A stretch of DNA of 64,000 nt from Serripes groenlandicus (lineage: Eukaryota; Mollusca; Bivalvia; Cardiida; Cardiidae): the NCBI GenBank assembly GCA_031761405.1, contig JASEVX010000003.1:19953849-20017848 (forward strand), read 5' to 3'. The notes under the pieces are model-generated. The model had not been told where the DNA came from and made no database searches. It saw only the letters and a list, made by a program, of their open reading frames with translations. This document shows, one piece after another, positions 30,760 through 41,000 of this stretch. The translations under genes and the position numbers were made by a program. Each line of letters starts with the position of its first letter. Within the stretch, counting starts at the first letter, position 1.

Positions 30760-31335
30760 ACTAGAACTATCACTAAAAGTGATTAATACCCCCGCCCCAA
30801 CCCCTGAGACATATTATATTTCACAGTGTTATCTTTGACTCAGACAATTTGAATATCAGTATCAAAAAGAAATACTAAGATGATATCAAACACAAAACGG
30901 CTGCTTTTATCTGGACCGACCGCCCGACCGACCGACAGGCTGATGCCACACAAAACGGCTCCATTTTTCCATGTTTCAAGTAAATCCGGTTGAAATTGGA
31001 GGAGTGTGTCGCACCAGATTAGATTTTAAGAAAAAAATTCCTATTTCAAGGTCAGAGGTGAAGGTCACAGGGACATGAAATTTGTGTATTGCACACCTAC
31101 TACTCCTGATTAACATTTATGCCAAGTATGAAGTAAATCAGGTTGAAACTGAAGGAGGAGTACAACAGATTAGATTTTAACAAAAAAAAATCCTATTTCA
31201 AGGTCAGAGGTGAAGGTCACAGGGACATGAAATTTGCGTCTTGCACATCTACTACTCCCGATTAACATTTATGCCAAGTATCAAGTAAATCAGGTTGAAA
31301 CTGAAGGAGGAGTACAACAGATTAGATTTTAACAA

Positions 31336-32221
31336 AAAACAAGATGTGTTTGTGAAACACTGATGCCCCCCAATGGCAACATCTAGGTCAAAGGTCAAGG
31401 TCGCCAGGTCAAAAATGTTGGTACTGACAGAAAGGTCATGTCACAAGGAATACACATGTGAAATATGGTAGCCGTACCTGTTATGGTTCAAAAGTAGTGG
31501 TCAAGGTTAAAGTTTTTTTCGAGAATGGCAACATCTAGGTCAAAGGTGGTCAAGGTCGCAAGGTCAAAAATGTTGGTACTGAAAGAAAGGTCATGTCACA
31601 AGGAATACACATGTGAAATATGGTAGCCGTACCTGTTATGGTTCAAAAGGAATGGCCAAGGTTAAAGTTTTTTTCGAGAATGGCAACATCTAGGTCAAGG
31701 TCGCAAGGTCAAACATTTTGGTACTGATAGAAAGGTAATGTCACAAGGAATACACATGTGAAATATGGTAGCCGTACCTGTTATGGTTCAAAAGAAGTGG
31801 TCAAGGTTAAAGTTGTTTTCGTGCAGACAGGCCAAAAACTACATCTAGGTCAAAGGTCAAGGTCGCAAGGTCAAAAATGTTGGTACTGACAGAAAGGTCA
31901 TGTCACAAGGAATACACATGTGAAATATGGTAGCCGTACCTGTTATGGTTCAAAAGTAATGGCCAAGGTTAAAGTTTTTTTCGAGAATGGCAACATCTAG
32001 GTCAAAGGTCAAGGTCGCAAGGTCAAACATTTTGGTACTGACAGAAAGGTCATGTCACAAGGAATACACATGTGAAATATGGTAGCTGTACCTGTTATGG
32101 TTCAAAAGTTGTGGTCAAGGTTAAAGTTTTTTTTGTGCAGACAGACAGACCAACAGACAGACCAACAGACAGGCCAAAAACTATATGCCCCCCGAATCGG
32201 AGATTCCGCGGGGGCATAAAC
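31336..32221 (+). mobile_element. HINE-like element, GATGCCCCC family, five body units, nested
   Basis: Starts ACAAGATGTGTTTGTGAAAC (GTGTTT and AAACAC hairpin), then GATGCCCCCC. It ends CGAATCGGAGATTCCGCGGG (GAATC and GATTC hairpin) and GGGGGCATAAA. Units of about 150 bp each start GGCAACATCTAGGTCAAAGG and include GAATACACATGTGAAATATG. A CAGACAGACCAACAGACAGA run precedes the 3' hairpin. It sits in the A-rich part of a host-element repeat unit. Confidence 0.93.
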
Positions 32222-32345
32222 ATCCTATTTCAAGGTCAGAGGTCAAGGTGAAGGTCACAGGGACATGAAATTTGCGTCTTGCACATCTTCTACTCCTGAT
32301 TAACATTTATGCCAAGTATCAAGTAAATCAGGTAGAAACTGAAGG

Positions 32346-32543
32346 AATGAATGAATGAATGTATATTGTTTTATGGCGCATCGACAGCTAAGGGCATTTA
32401 GCGCGCAATTAAATTTAATTATTCATGATCCCTGGGTAAACAAACCAGTACTAGGCTAGAAAATGTGCCTTGCCCAAGGGCACTCCACCATGACCGTAGT
32501 GTCGTGACTGGGGATCGAACCCGGGACACCCGGTTTCGAAATG
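32346..32543 (-). mobile_element. SINE S2, 5'-truncated, nested in the 30760 element
   Basis: Tail side starts as TGAATGAATGAATGTATATT, and the body matches the 17490-17712 SINE almost base for base. It stops within the tRNA-like head just past the B box (CCCGGTTTCGAA). The host sequence GAAACTGAAGGA is found on both sides (AGAAACTGAAGGAATGAATG and ATGAAACTGAAGGAGGAG), a target duplication of about 12 bp. Confidence 0.92.
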
Positions 32544-32648
32544 AAACTGAAGGAGGAGTACAACGGAACAGATTTTGCGGACAGACCGACGGACGGACCG
32601 ACAGGCTGATTCCAGTATACCCCCTTCAAACTACCTTTGCGGGGGTAT

Positions 32649-32790
32649 AATTACCAGTACATGTAGTATTTATCCCACACTGATACTATCCCCTGCAACC
32701 CTGAGTATCAAGGATGGATGCCAATTTTACACTGCTTTCAGTTAGATAATAGCAATTTCTGTGTAAATTACCAGTACTATATACCAGTAG
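32649..32790 (-). mobile_element. SINE S3 body in tandem, right part
   Basis: Continuation of 30607-30759 after the inserted element, with a second CCCACACTGATACTATCCCC motif, AGTATCAAGGATGGATGCCA and a third start TTTTACACTGCTTTCAGTTA. Confidence 0.8.
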
Positions 32791-33761
32791 TATTTTATAA
32801 TGCCCAGATACCACTAAATTCATCTGCTGCATATTTATTGTACGTGGGAAAGGGCTAAAACTGATTGTCAGTCGTATGACAATGACTATGACAATTATAA
32901 TTATTGAAACCAAATCAATCTTTACAAAGTAAAGGATATGAATGACACATTTTCCAAAATTCTGATACAGACACCAACAAGGATATTTGCAATTTTATTT
33001 ATAACCCTTCCAAACAATATTTATTTTAAAAGTAATCTACAAGAGACGCGGCAAAAGTCGTCTGTTCTAGGCAGGCTCAGGAATAAGCTTATCTGTTTGG
33101 AATGTAGTAATCGATATTCAAAGATCTATGGCAATATCAATTCCATTAAATAATTTATAAATGAATTAATGTTTTAACTTTTACAGCTGTCTATATTTAA
33201 AGGAACGGACTGATCATGCATATTTGATGATAGGCCTTCAATATTCTTCATCATCCCTTTGACTGCCCAGGAATCGCTTTCATGAATCTTGCACCATCTG
33301 GAGCATAAAGCCAGAACAGCCAGAGCATCTGACCAGGCTCTATACTTTTGGCTGACCAACTCTTCGTTTTCATCTTGATATTTCTGACATTGGCTTCGTA
33401 TTTTTTTTAGAAATACAAAACTGGACAAGTTCATTTAACAAATTCAGCATTGAAAGGGTGAACGGGTTGAACTTTTGAGATACAGAAAAGCTTTTGATGA
33501 CTTTCGTGTGTACTTTTAAGACCCTCTGCCATCGTCAAAATGATATGTTGAAGTCGGCCATTCTTCCTTCCTGCTGTTCAAAGTCATATCTAAGTGAGGC
33601 TTAACTAAGACATATATTGTTAGAAGGATTTGATTAAAACTGGGGATATGTCAAAACACATCTGATTCTATATGTGGGATAGGGGTAAAGGGTTTCAAAA
33701 GACCCAAGAGAGTATCATGCTAGGCACTTTTATCTGAACTGCACTGAATCAATCTACCTTT
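32791..33761 (-). other. Intron with an unassigned 86-codon ORF (33174-33434)
   Basis: The minus-strand ORF at 33174-33434 has protein-like composition: QKYQDENEELVSQKYRAW, then SDALAVLALCSRWCKIHES. It is not part of a visible repeat. Upstream on that strand is no convincing pyrimidine tract, and the ORF is not GRK2. It could be an exon of a nested gene, a retrocopy piece or chance. About 32800-32870 and 33650-33695 hold MITE right-end traces (TACGTGGGAAAGGGCTAA and ATGTGGGATAGGGGTAA). Confidence 0.35.
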
Positions 33762-34156
33762 AACCCTTTCCCACATATAAACGCTTTCTGATGCCTCTGC
33801 AGCAGGCAACTTTTGAAAACATTGTCACAAAAGAAACAAGAGCACCGCGTATGGCACAGACGCTCAACTGATAGAAAACAGAAAAAAAGCTGAGCTGAAC
33901 AAAAAACCTTAACCGGACGACCAAGCCGCCGCCGCCGCCGACGACGACGCCAGGGTCATGACAATAGCTCTCGTTTTTTCAAAAGTCGAGCTAAAAATTG
34001 CTCAATACAAGCAATTTCTCCGTTTGCCGAAATGTTTTCAACCTTTTCAACTTTCTTCAGTAATTATATTTACATTTAGAGAAATTTTCCATATTTTTGC
34101 CTATTTGTATTCAAAGTCATCTGCTGTATATTTTACTGTATGTGGGAAAATGTTAA
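33762..34156 (+). mobile_element. Old MITE split by a GAGCACCGCG-family HINE-like element (33834-33998)
   Basis: MITE left half: TTAACCCTTTCCCACATATA to TTGTCACAAAAGAA. Insert: ACAAGAGCACCGCGTATGGC, then GCTCAACTGAT, to AGTCGAGCTAAAA, only about 165 bp, with a GCCGCCGCCGCCGACGACGA run. MITE right half: ATTGCTCAATACAAGCAATT to GTATGTGGGAAAATGTTAA. The joined halves read CACAAAAGAAATTGCTC, the sequence found in an uninterrupted MITE at 27855-27870, so the target is restored exactly without a duplication. Confidence 0.93.
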
Positions 34157-34215
34157 AAACAAATCAAAAACATTACAACCCTTTCCACAAGGTAAATACC
34201 AGATAATATGTCAAT

Positions 34216-34445
34216 TTAACTCATTCCCGCATATAGACGTTTTCTGACACTTCTGCAGCAGACAGCTTGTTGAATACATAGTGACAAAAGAAGAAATTGC
34301 TCAAAACGAGCAATTTCTCCTTTTGCCACAATGTTTTCCACTTTTAGTCATAGGTTATCCATTCAATTACAGAGATTTTCTATTTTTTGACAAAATATGT
34401 TCAAAGTCATCTGCTACAGAATTATCGTATGAGGGAAAAGGTTAT
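34216..34445 (+). mobile_element. Young TTAA-MITE, plus orientation, 230 bp
   Basis: TTAACTCATTCCCGCATATA to GAGGGAAAAGGTTAT. Centre AAATTGCTCAAAACGAGCA intact. Confidence 0.94.
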
Positions 34446-35004
34446 CTCTTTCCATCATAAAAGACATCTGGAGCAGACAATTTTGAAAACAAATACGCAT
34501 TAAAATGGATAATCTCTACAAATGGAGATATACTTATTGAGAAGAGTTGAGAACATTGTGACAGAAGAGTTTTCATCTATTTGCCTAGATGTTTGAAAGT
34601 CATTAGCTGCAGATTTGTGGCATGTGGGCTAAGGTTAAAACACTGTTGAGTAAATCTTGTGAATTGGAAGATAACCCTTTCCCTCATATAGACGCTTTCT
34701 GACACCTTTGCAGCAGACAGCTCCTTTTGTCAACATGTATTCAACTCTATTCAATTATTGTACTTTCATTTAAAGGGAGTTTCCAATTTCTTTTCAGGTA
34801 TTTTTCAAAGTTGTCTAATGCAGAATTGTTATATGAGGGAAAGGGTTAACTATTTACCACATATGATCATTTTAGGATCACCCGCTTTAAAACCATTATA
34901 TCAAATATGTTGGTAGAACAATTTTGATACACTACATGGTGAATACAATGTGGAAAAAGAAGAATTTTCTATTTTCGGTAATCCTCCTATTATATCAATG
35001 TGAC
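34442..35004. mobile_element. Two old MITEs, then single-copy intron
   Basis: About 34442-34638 (TTATCTCTTTCCATCATAAA to GGCATGTGGGCTAAGGTTAA) overlaps the TTAT of the previous copy. About 34671-34850 (GATAACCCTTTCCCTCATAT to ATGAGGGAAAGGGTTAA) has a young-looking left end joined to an old right half, so it may be a recombinant. 34851-35004 is unremarkable. Confidence 0.78.
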
Positions 35005-35901
35005 TGCACCATTTTCTGGTTAAGGAATAGAGTTCATTGACAGCAAGGTTTCTTGGTTAAGGAATAGGGTTTATTGATTGCACGGTTTTCTGGTTAAAAT
35101 GAATGTATATTGTTTTATGGCGCATCGACAGCTATTTAAAGTCATTTAGCGCGCATTTATATTTCATTATTCATGTTCCCTGGGTGAACAAACCAGTACT
35201 AGGCTAGAAAATGTGCCTTGCCCAAGGGCGTTTTCTGTTTAAGGAATAGGGTTTATTGACTGCACCATTTTCTGGTTAAGGAATAGAGTTCATTGACAGC
35301 AAGGTTTTTCTTGGTTAAGGCATAGGGTTTATTGAATGCACGGTTTTCTGGTTAAGGATAAGGGTTTATTGACTGCACCATTTTATGGTTAAGGAATATG
35401 GTTTATTGACTGCAAGGTTTTCTGGTTTAGGAATAGGTTTTAATGACTGCAAGATTTTCTGATTTAGGAATAGGGTTTAATGACTGCAAGGTTTTCTGAT
35501 TTAGGAATAGGGTTTAATGACTGCAAGGTTTTCTGATTTAGGAATAGGGTTTATTGACTGCAAGGTTTTCTGATTTAGGAATAGTATTTAATGACTGCAA
35601 GGTTTTCTGATTTAGGAATAGGGTTTAATGACTGCAAGGTTTTCTGGTTTAGGAATAGGGTTTAATGACTGCAAGGTTTTCTGATTTAGGAATAGGGTTT
35701 AATGACTGCAAGGTTTTCTGATTTAGGAATAGGGTTTAATGACTGCAAGGTTTTCTGGTTTAGGAATGGGGTTTAATGACTGCAAGGTTTTCTGATTTAG
35801 GAATAGGGTATATTGACTGCAAGGTTTTCTGGTTTAGGAATAGGTTTTAATGACTGCAAGATTTTCTGGTTAAGAAATAGGGTTTATTGACAGAAAGGTT
35901 T
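35005..35901. repeat. Tandem repeat, 37-bp unit, about 20 units, interrupted by a SINE
   Basis: The unit reads GGTTTAGGAATAGGGTTTAA, then TGACTGCAAGGTTTTCT. Variants differ at TTTAATG or TTTATTG and GGTTAAGG or GGTTTAGG. The SINE at 35098-35229 splits the first two or three units from the rest. Confidence 0.95.
35098..35229 (-). mobile_element. SINE S2, 5'-truncated, inserted in the 37-bp array
   Basis: Begins AATGAATGTATATTGTTTTA on the plus strand and ends at GCCTTGCCCAAGGGCG, missing the tRNA-like head. The array resumes immediately with TTTTCTG. It has a small insertion (GCTATTTAAAGTC) relative to the other copies. Confidence 0.9.
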
Positions 35902-35933
35902 TTTGTGGCGATTGGTTTGACAATCGCCACAAA
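35902..35933. repeat. Perfect 13-bp-stem hairpin at the right end of the 37-bp array
   Basis: TTTGTGGCGATTG and CAATCGCCACAAA enclose a 6-nt GTTTGA loop. The following AAGGCAAGACCCTCTTGC is also partly self-complementary. It may be the 3' hairpin of another HINE-like element whose body is the 37-bp array, but I cannot find a matching 5' end. Confidence 0.9.
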
Positions 35934-36019
35934 GGCAAGACCCTCTTGCTGTAGCCCCTTTTTGACATCTCATTAATAAATTAATTTCAACATTTTTTTT
36001 TTAGTCCAAAGTTACATCT

Positions 36020-36253
36020 TTGATTCATAATGAGCAATCTCTCCTTTTGCCACAACATATTCAACTCAAATCATTAGTTATATATTTATTTGTAGAAATA
36101 TTAAATATTTTTGCCAAGATGTTTAACGTTGTCTGCTGCAGATTTGTTGTATTTGAGAAAGAGTTAAACAAATCTGCAGAAGGTGACTTTAAAAACATCT
36201 GAACAAAAATATGGAAAATCTCTAGCAATGTCAGTATAATTATTGAATCGAGT
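36020..36253. mobile_element. Two old MITE pieces
   Basis: Right two-thirds at about 36020-36168 (ATTCATAATGAGCAATCTCT to TATTTGAGAAAGAGTTAA) and a left-half fragment at 36165-36253 (AACAAATCTGCAGAAGGTGA). Confidence 0.75.
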
Positions 36254-36483
36254 TTAACCCTTTCCCTCATACGACAATTCTGCAGCAGACGACTTTTCAA
36301 CATATTTTGTCAAAAAATAGGAAATCTCTATAATTGAATGGATAACCAATGACTAAAAGTGGAAAACATTGTGTCAAACGGAGAAATTGCACGTTTTGTT
36401 ACTATTACCATGTTTTCAAAAAGCCGTCTGCTGCAGAGGCGTCGGATAGTGTCTATATGAGGGAAAGGGTTAAAACCATTGCT
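36254..36483 (-). mobile_element. Young TTAA-MITE, minus orientation, 230 bp
   Basis: TTAACCCTTTCCCTCATACG to ATGAGGGAAAGGGTTAA. The right central arm is altered (GCACGTTTTGTTACTATTAC), so the inner hairpin is broken. Confidence 0.93.
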
Positions 36484-37145
36484 TAATGTAAGCAATTTCT
36501 ACTTTTGCTGGAATGTTTTCAAAAGTAGTCTGCTACAAATGTGTCTGCATCATGGGTATTGCATGTCAAAAAGTCAACTTGAGCAATTTCTCCTGTTGCC
36601 ACAATGTTTTCAAAAGTAGTCTGCTGCAGATGCATCAAAATGGATCAGCAAGTGGGAAAGAGATAACAACGAGAGTAGCTTATCGTAAACAAAAGATCTG
36701 CCTACACTTATCTTAATCAACTTTTTTTTTGCAATTACTTGTTCACAATCTTCTATGACATTGTTGCACTTTCTAACAACCCTTTTGCTGATATGCATTA
36801 ACCCTTTCACAACCTTACTTAGAGAGATTTGGGTGTAAACTTGTAGGGAAAATAAGCTGGTATTAAGCCTTTCACACATAAAGATGATGTCTGAAGCCTC
36901 TGAAGCAGACAACTTTTGCCACAATGTAGAGTAATGATTCCTGAAATGGAAAACCCACAGGAGGCGAAAAGTGTCTATCTGGGTAAGCCTGTGTGGCATG
37001 CTTAGCCTGATCCGGGTGGATACTTTACGCAGAGTTCATAATGGTTTTATCGCAAATATCGGCTCATTTGATATTTAGGAGAAAATGGAACAAAATGGGA
37101 AAAGTAAGCATCAGAAGAATACGGCAATTCTGAGTAAATTTCGCC
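36484..37145. mobile_element. Old MITE right halves and pieces
   Basis: About 36484-36660 holds two overlapping right halves (GTAGTCTGCTACAAATGTG and GTAGTCTGCTGCAGATGC) ending CAGCAAGTGGGAAAGAG. About 36865-36990 holds a shortened piece (AAGCCTTTCACACATAAAGA). The rest of the interval has no recognised feature. Confidence 0.65.
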
Positions 37146-37360
37146 TTATCCCCTTTCCCCCATACAACAAATCTGCAGCATAGGGCTTTGAAAACATCTT
37201 TGCTTAACCACAGAAAGTGCCTTTAAATCAAAGTTTAATATTGAATAGAGTTGAAAGCATTGTGGCAAAAGGAGAAATTGCGCATCATGAGCAATTTTCC
37301 TTTTTGCCACAATGTTTTCAAGTCATATGCATCAAAATGTGTCTGAAAGTGGTAAAGGGC
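37146..37360 (-). mobile_element. Old MITE, nearly full length
   Basis: ATCCCCTTTCCCCCATACAA to GTGTCTGAAAGTGGTAAAGG. Centre GAAATTGCGCATCATGAGCA readable; the right CAGACG arm is mostly deleted (TCAAGTCATATGCATC). Confidence 0.8.
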
Positions 37361-37717
37361 TACTACATGACAATTGACATTTACTCAAACAAGAGTGGCA
37401 AACTGACGGAGATCAAAAGATTAAGTGTTTCTATGAGGAAAGGGCGTAAAGGAAAATATTTCAAGCTGGGGGAAAAAACGTCTTTCATTAAAATTATATT
37501 CAGAAACAAAAGAAAAGGTTGGGGCAAAAAATCTTGAATGAAATAAAAGCAATTTCAATTAGCTGTTATCCTTCCCATCAATGTTGTTTATGTTACTGTC
37601 AAATTCCTAACCTTTATCCTCTAATGCAATAAAATAATGCATCTGTTAGGCAAACATTATGATGGAAAAGGGCTAAATGCGTGATTACTAAATAAGAAGA
37701 GAAAAATTAATGCTTAC
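37361..37717. other. Intron with the tail of a chance ORF
   Basis: A plus-strand frame running from the MITE to 37537 ends in a Lys/Arg-rich stretch (MRKGRKGKYFKLGEK). It is AT-rich and resembles nothing I know. 37538-37717 is plain intron up to the exon donor. Confidence 0.4.
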
Positions 37718-37769
37718 CTGTAAATTTAATTCTAAATTTTTCCATTGACAAAATCTTGTATACTTGTCA
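37718..37769 (-). CDS. GRK2: GRK2 exon: end of RGS-homology domain
   Basis: 52 nt, acceptor TCTCTTGCAG, donor GTAAGC. Its first base completes the Gly codon left open by the 41986-42047 exon, and it ends in phase 0. It encodes [17 protein letters not shown], matching [18 protein letters not shown] of fly Gprk1 and human GRK2 ([18 protein letters not shown]). This short segment is the last helix of the RGS-homology domain, just before the kinase domain starts at LTMNDF. Small size makes it easy to miss for gene predictors. Confidence 0.98.
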
Positions 37770-37814
37770 CTGCAAGAGAACAAGCAAGAAACGTATTAAC
37801 CTGAATGTGTTAAT

Positions 37815-38028
37815 CTTCTAACACTTTTCCCCCATACATACAGACTCTTTTTGAGGTCTCTACATGAGATGACGTTTGTAAACATTGTAACAAAAGGAGA
37901 AATTGCTCATAATGAGCAATTTTTCCCTTTGCCTCAATGTTTTCCAACTTAATTCAATAATTGTTCTTTCAAACAATTATCAGATGTGTTGTATGAAGGT
38001 AAAGATAAACCCCTTCCTACAAATACAA
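37815..38028 (+). mobile_element. Old MITE cut at its right end
   Basis: About 37818-37975 keeps a left end (CTTTTCCCCCATACATACAG) and the centre GAAATTGCTCATAATGAGCA. It continues to GATGTGTTGTATGAAGGTAA (right end). The stretch from CAATTATCAGATGTG to TACAAA is repeated on the far side of the next element, at about 41307-41362. Confidence 0.75.
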
Positions 38029-41000
38029 ACTAGAAATACTGTGAGCAAAGCTCACTGAAGAATACCGCCCTTCCTACAAATACAAACTAGAAATACTGTG
38101 AGCAAAGCTCACTGAAGAATACCGCCCCCCCCCCCCCCCCCCCCCCGCCCAAAGCATCGGATACAATGGTAAAGTTTCTACTTTGCTTATCTTCCCTTGG
38201 AAGAATCTGAGGAGAAAAATCTTCCTTCATGCATATCTACATATAATGTGTAGCCTTCATATACAGTTTGAATCAGTAGTGCTTACAAGAAATGTGGAGG
38301 TATGTGCACAGGAGTCCCTCGTATGTTACCTCTAAGTTGAATTATCTGCCCTTGTAAGAATCCGAGGCATATGATCTTCCTTCATGCATATCTACATATG
38401 ATGTGTAACCTTCATGTAAAGTTTGAACCAAATCCATTGAGCCATTCAGGAGGAGTAGTGCTTACAAGAAATGTGGAGGTATGTGCACAGGAGTCCCTCG
38501 CAGGTAACCTCTAAGTTGAATTATCTGCCCTTGGAAGAATCCGCGGCGTATGATCTTCCTTCATGCATATCTACATATGATGTGCAACAAATCCATTGAG
38601 CCGTTTAGGAGGAGTAGTGCTTCCAAGAAATGTGGAGGTATGTGCACAGGAGTCCCTCGCAGGTAACCTCTAAGTTGAATTATCTGCCCTTGGAAGAATC
38701 CGAGGCGTATGATCTTCCTTCATGCATATCTACATATGATGTGTAACCTTCATGTAAAGTTTGAACCAAATCCATTGAGCCGATTAGGAGGAGTAGTGCT
38801 TACAAGAAATGTGGAGGTATGTGCACAGGAGTCCCTCGCAGGTAACCTCTAAGTTGAATGATCTGCCCTTGGAAAAATCCGAGGCTTATGATCTTCCTTC
38901 ATGTATATCTACATATGATGTATAACCTTCATGTAAAGTTTGAACCAAATCCATTGAGCCGTTCAGGAGGAGTAGTGCTTATAAGAATTGTGGAGGTATG
39001 TGCACAGGAGTCCCTTGTAGGTAACCTCTAAGTTGAATTATCTGCCCTTGGAAGAATCCGAGGCATATGATCTTCCTTCATGCATATCTACATATGATGT
39101 GTAACCTTCATGTAAAGTTTGAACCAAATCCATTGAGCCTTTCAGGAGGAGTAGTGCTTACAAGAAATGTGGAGGTATGTGCACAGGAGTCCCTCGCAGG
39201 TAACCTCTAAGTTGAATTATCTGCCCTTGGAAGAATCCGCGGCGTATGATCTTCCTTCATGCATATCTACATATGATGTGCAACAAATCCATAGAGCCGT
39301 TTAGGAGGAGTAGTGCTTACAAGAAATGTGGAGGTATGTGCACAGGAGTCCCTCGCAGGTAACCTCTAAGTTGAATTATCTGCCCTTGGAAGAATCCGAG
39401 GCATATGATCTTCCTTCATGCATATCTACATATGATGTGTAACCTTCATGTAAAGTTTGAACCAAATCCATTGAGCCATTTAGGAGGAGTAGTGCTTAAA
39501 AGAAATGTGGAGGTATGTGCACAGGAGTCCCTCGCAGGTAACCTCTAAGTTGAACTAGAGATTGCTTTTTTGAAAAAGCGCTTGTCTCCCCATTTGTGTG
39601 GTCGTAGGGGAGGAAAAGAAATGATGGAGATGAATTTTTTAGTTTTGGACTGGAGATGAAGCAACAGTGACAATCCTCAGTTATTGAGCGGAAACCATTT
39701 TTCAGCTGAGGGTTACCATGACCTTGGTCTTTGACCTAGTGACCTCAAAATCAATAGGGGTCATTTGCTGCTGGTGACCAAGTATGAAGTTCCTGGGCCC
39801 AAGCAATCTTCAGTTATTGAGCGGAAACCATTTTTCAGCCAAAGGTCACTGCGACCTTGACCTTTGACCTACCAACATCAAAATCAATAGGGGTCATCTA
39901 CAGGTTAGGACCAAGCTGCACACCAAGTATGAAGTTCCTGAGTATAAGCGTTCTTGAGTTATTGAGTAAAACACATTTTTCAGCTGAAGGTTACCGTGAC
40001 CTTCGACATTTGACCTTGTGACCTCAAAATCAAACAAATTCAATAAAGGTCATTTACTGGTTAGGACCAACCTGCACACCAGGTATGAAGTTCCTCAACA
40101 TAAGCATTCTTTAGTTATTTTGAGGAAACCATTTTTCAGCTGAAGGTTACCATGACCTTGACCGTCAAGCTAGTGACCTCAAAATCAATAGGGGTCATCT
40201 ACTGGTGGTGACCAACCTGCACACCAAGTATTAACTTCCATGGCCAAAGCATTCTACAGTTATTAAGCAAAAACAATGTTTCAGCTCATTGTCACTGTGA
40301 CCTTTCAGCTCAAGGTCACTGTGACCTTGACTTTGACCTCAAAATTAATAGGGTCTTCTACTGGGCATGGCCAACCTGCATACCAAGTATGGAGTTCCTC
40401 GGCCCAAGCGTTCTTCAGTTATTGAGCGGAAACAAGTGTGATCACCATGACCTTGACCTTTGACCTTTTGACATCAAAATCAATAGGTCTCATCTACTGG
40501 TCATGACCAACCTGCATACCAAGTATGAAGATCCTATGCCCAAGCGTTCTTCAGTTATTGAGCAGAAAGAAGTGTGACGGATGTGACCTTGACCACTGTG
40601 ACCTTGACCTTTGACCTAGTGACCTTAAAATTAATAGGGGTCATTTGCTGGTGGTGACCAACCTGCACATCAAGTATGAAGTTCCTGGGCCCAAGCAAAA
40701 ACTATTTATCAGCTCATTGTCACTGTGACCTTTCAAGCTCATGGTCACTGTGACCTTGACCTTAGACGTACTGACCTCAAAATCAATAGGGGTCTTCTAC
40801 TAGGCATGGCCAACCTGCATACCAAGTATGGAGTTCCTCATCCAAAGCGTTCTTTAGTTATTGAGCGGAAACCATTTTTTACCTCACAAGGTCACCATGA
40901 CCATGACCTTTGACCTTCTGTTATCAAAATCAATAGGGGTCAGCTACTGGTCATGACCAACCTGCATACCAAGTATGAAGTTCCTACGCCCAAGCGTTCT

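Larger units (their letters stand above)
30760..32648 (+). mobile_element. HINE-like element, ACTAG...GCGGGGGTATA family, with two nested insertions
   Basis: Starts ACTAGAACTATCACTAAAAG (ATCACT and AGTGAT hairpin), then ATACCCCCGC. It ends CAAACTACCTTTGCGGGGGT with the exact partner GCGGGGGTAT. The body unit is about 147 bp: CCTATTTCAAGGTCAGAGGT, then GGGACATGAAATTTG and AAATCAGGTTGAAACTGAAG. An early GACCGACCGCCCGACCGACC run at 30915-30945 and a GACCGACGGACGGACCGACA run before the 3' end are present. The insertions are a GATGCCCCC-family element (31336-32221) and an S2 SINE fragment (32346-32543). Confidence 0.9.

Noticed and set aside
33174..33434. An exon of GRK2 or of a nested gene on the minus strand
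   Set aside because: Its sequence does not match any GRK2 segment, and the neighbouring GRK2 exons join in phase without it. Kept only as an unassigned ORF because its composition is protein-like.
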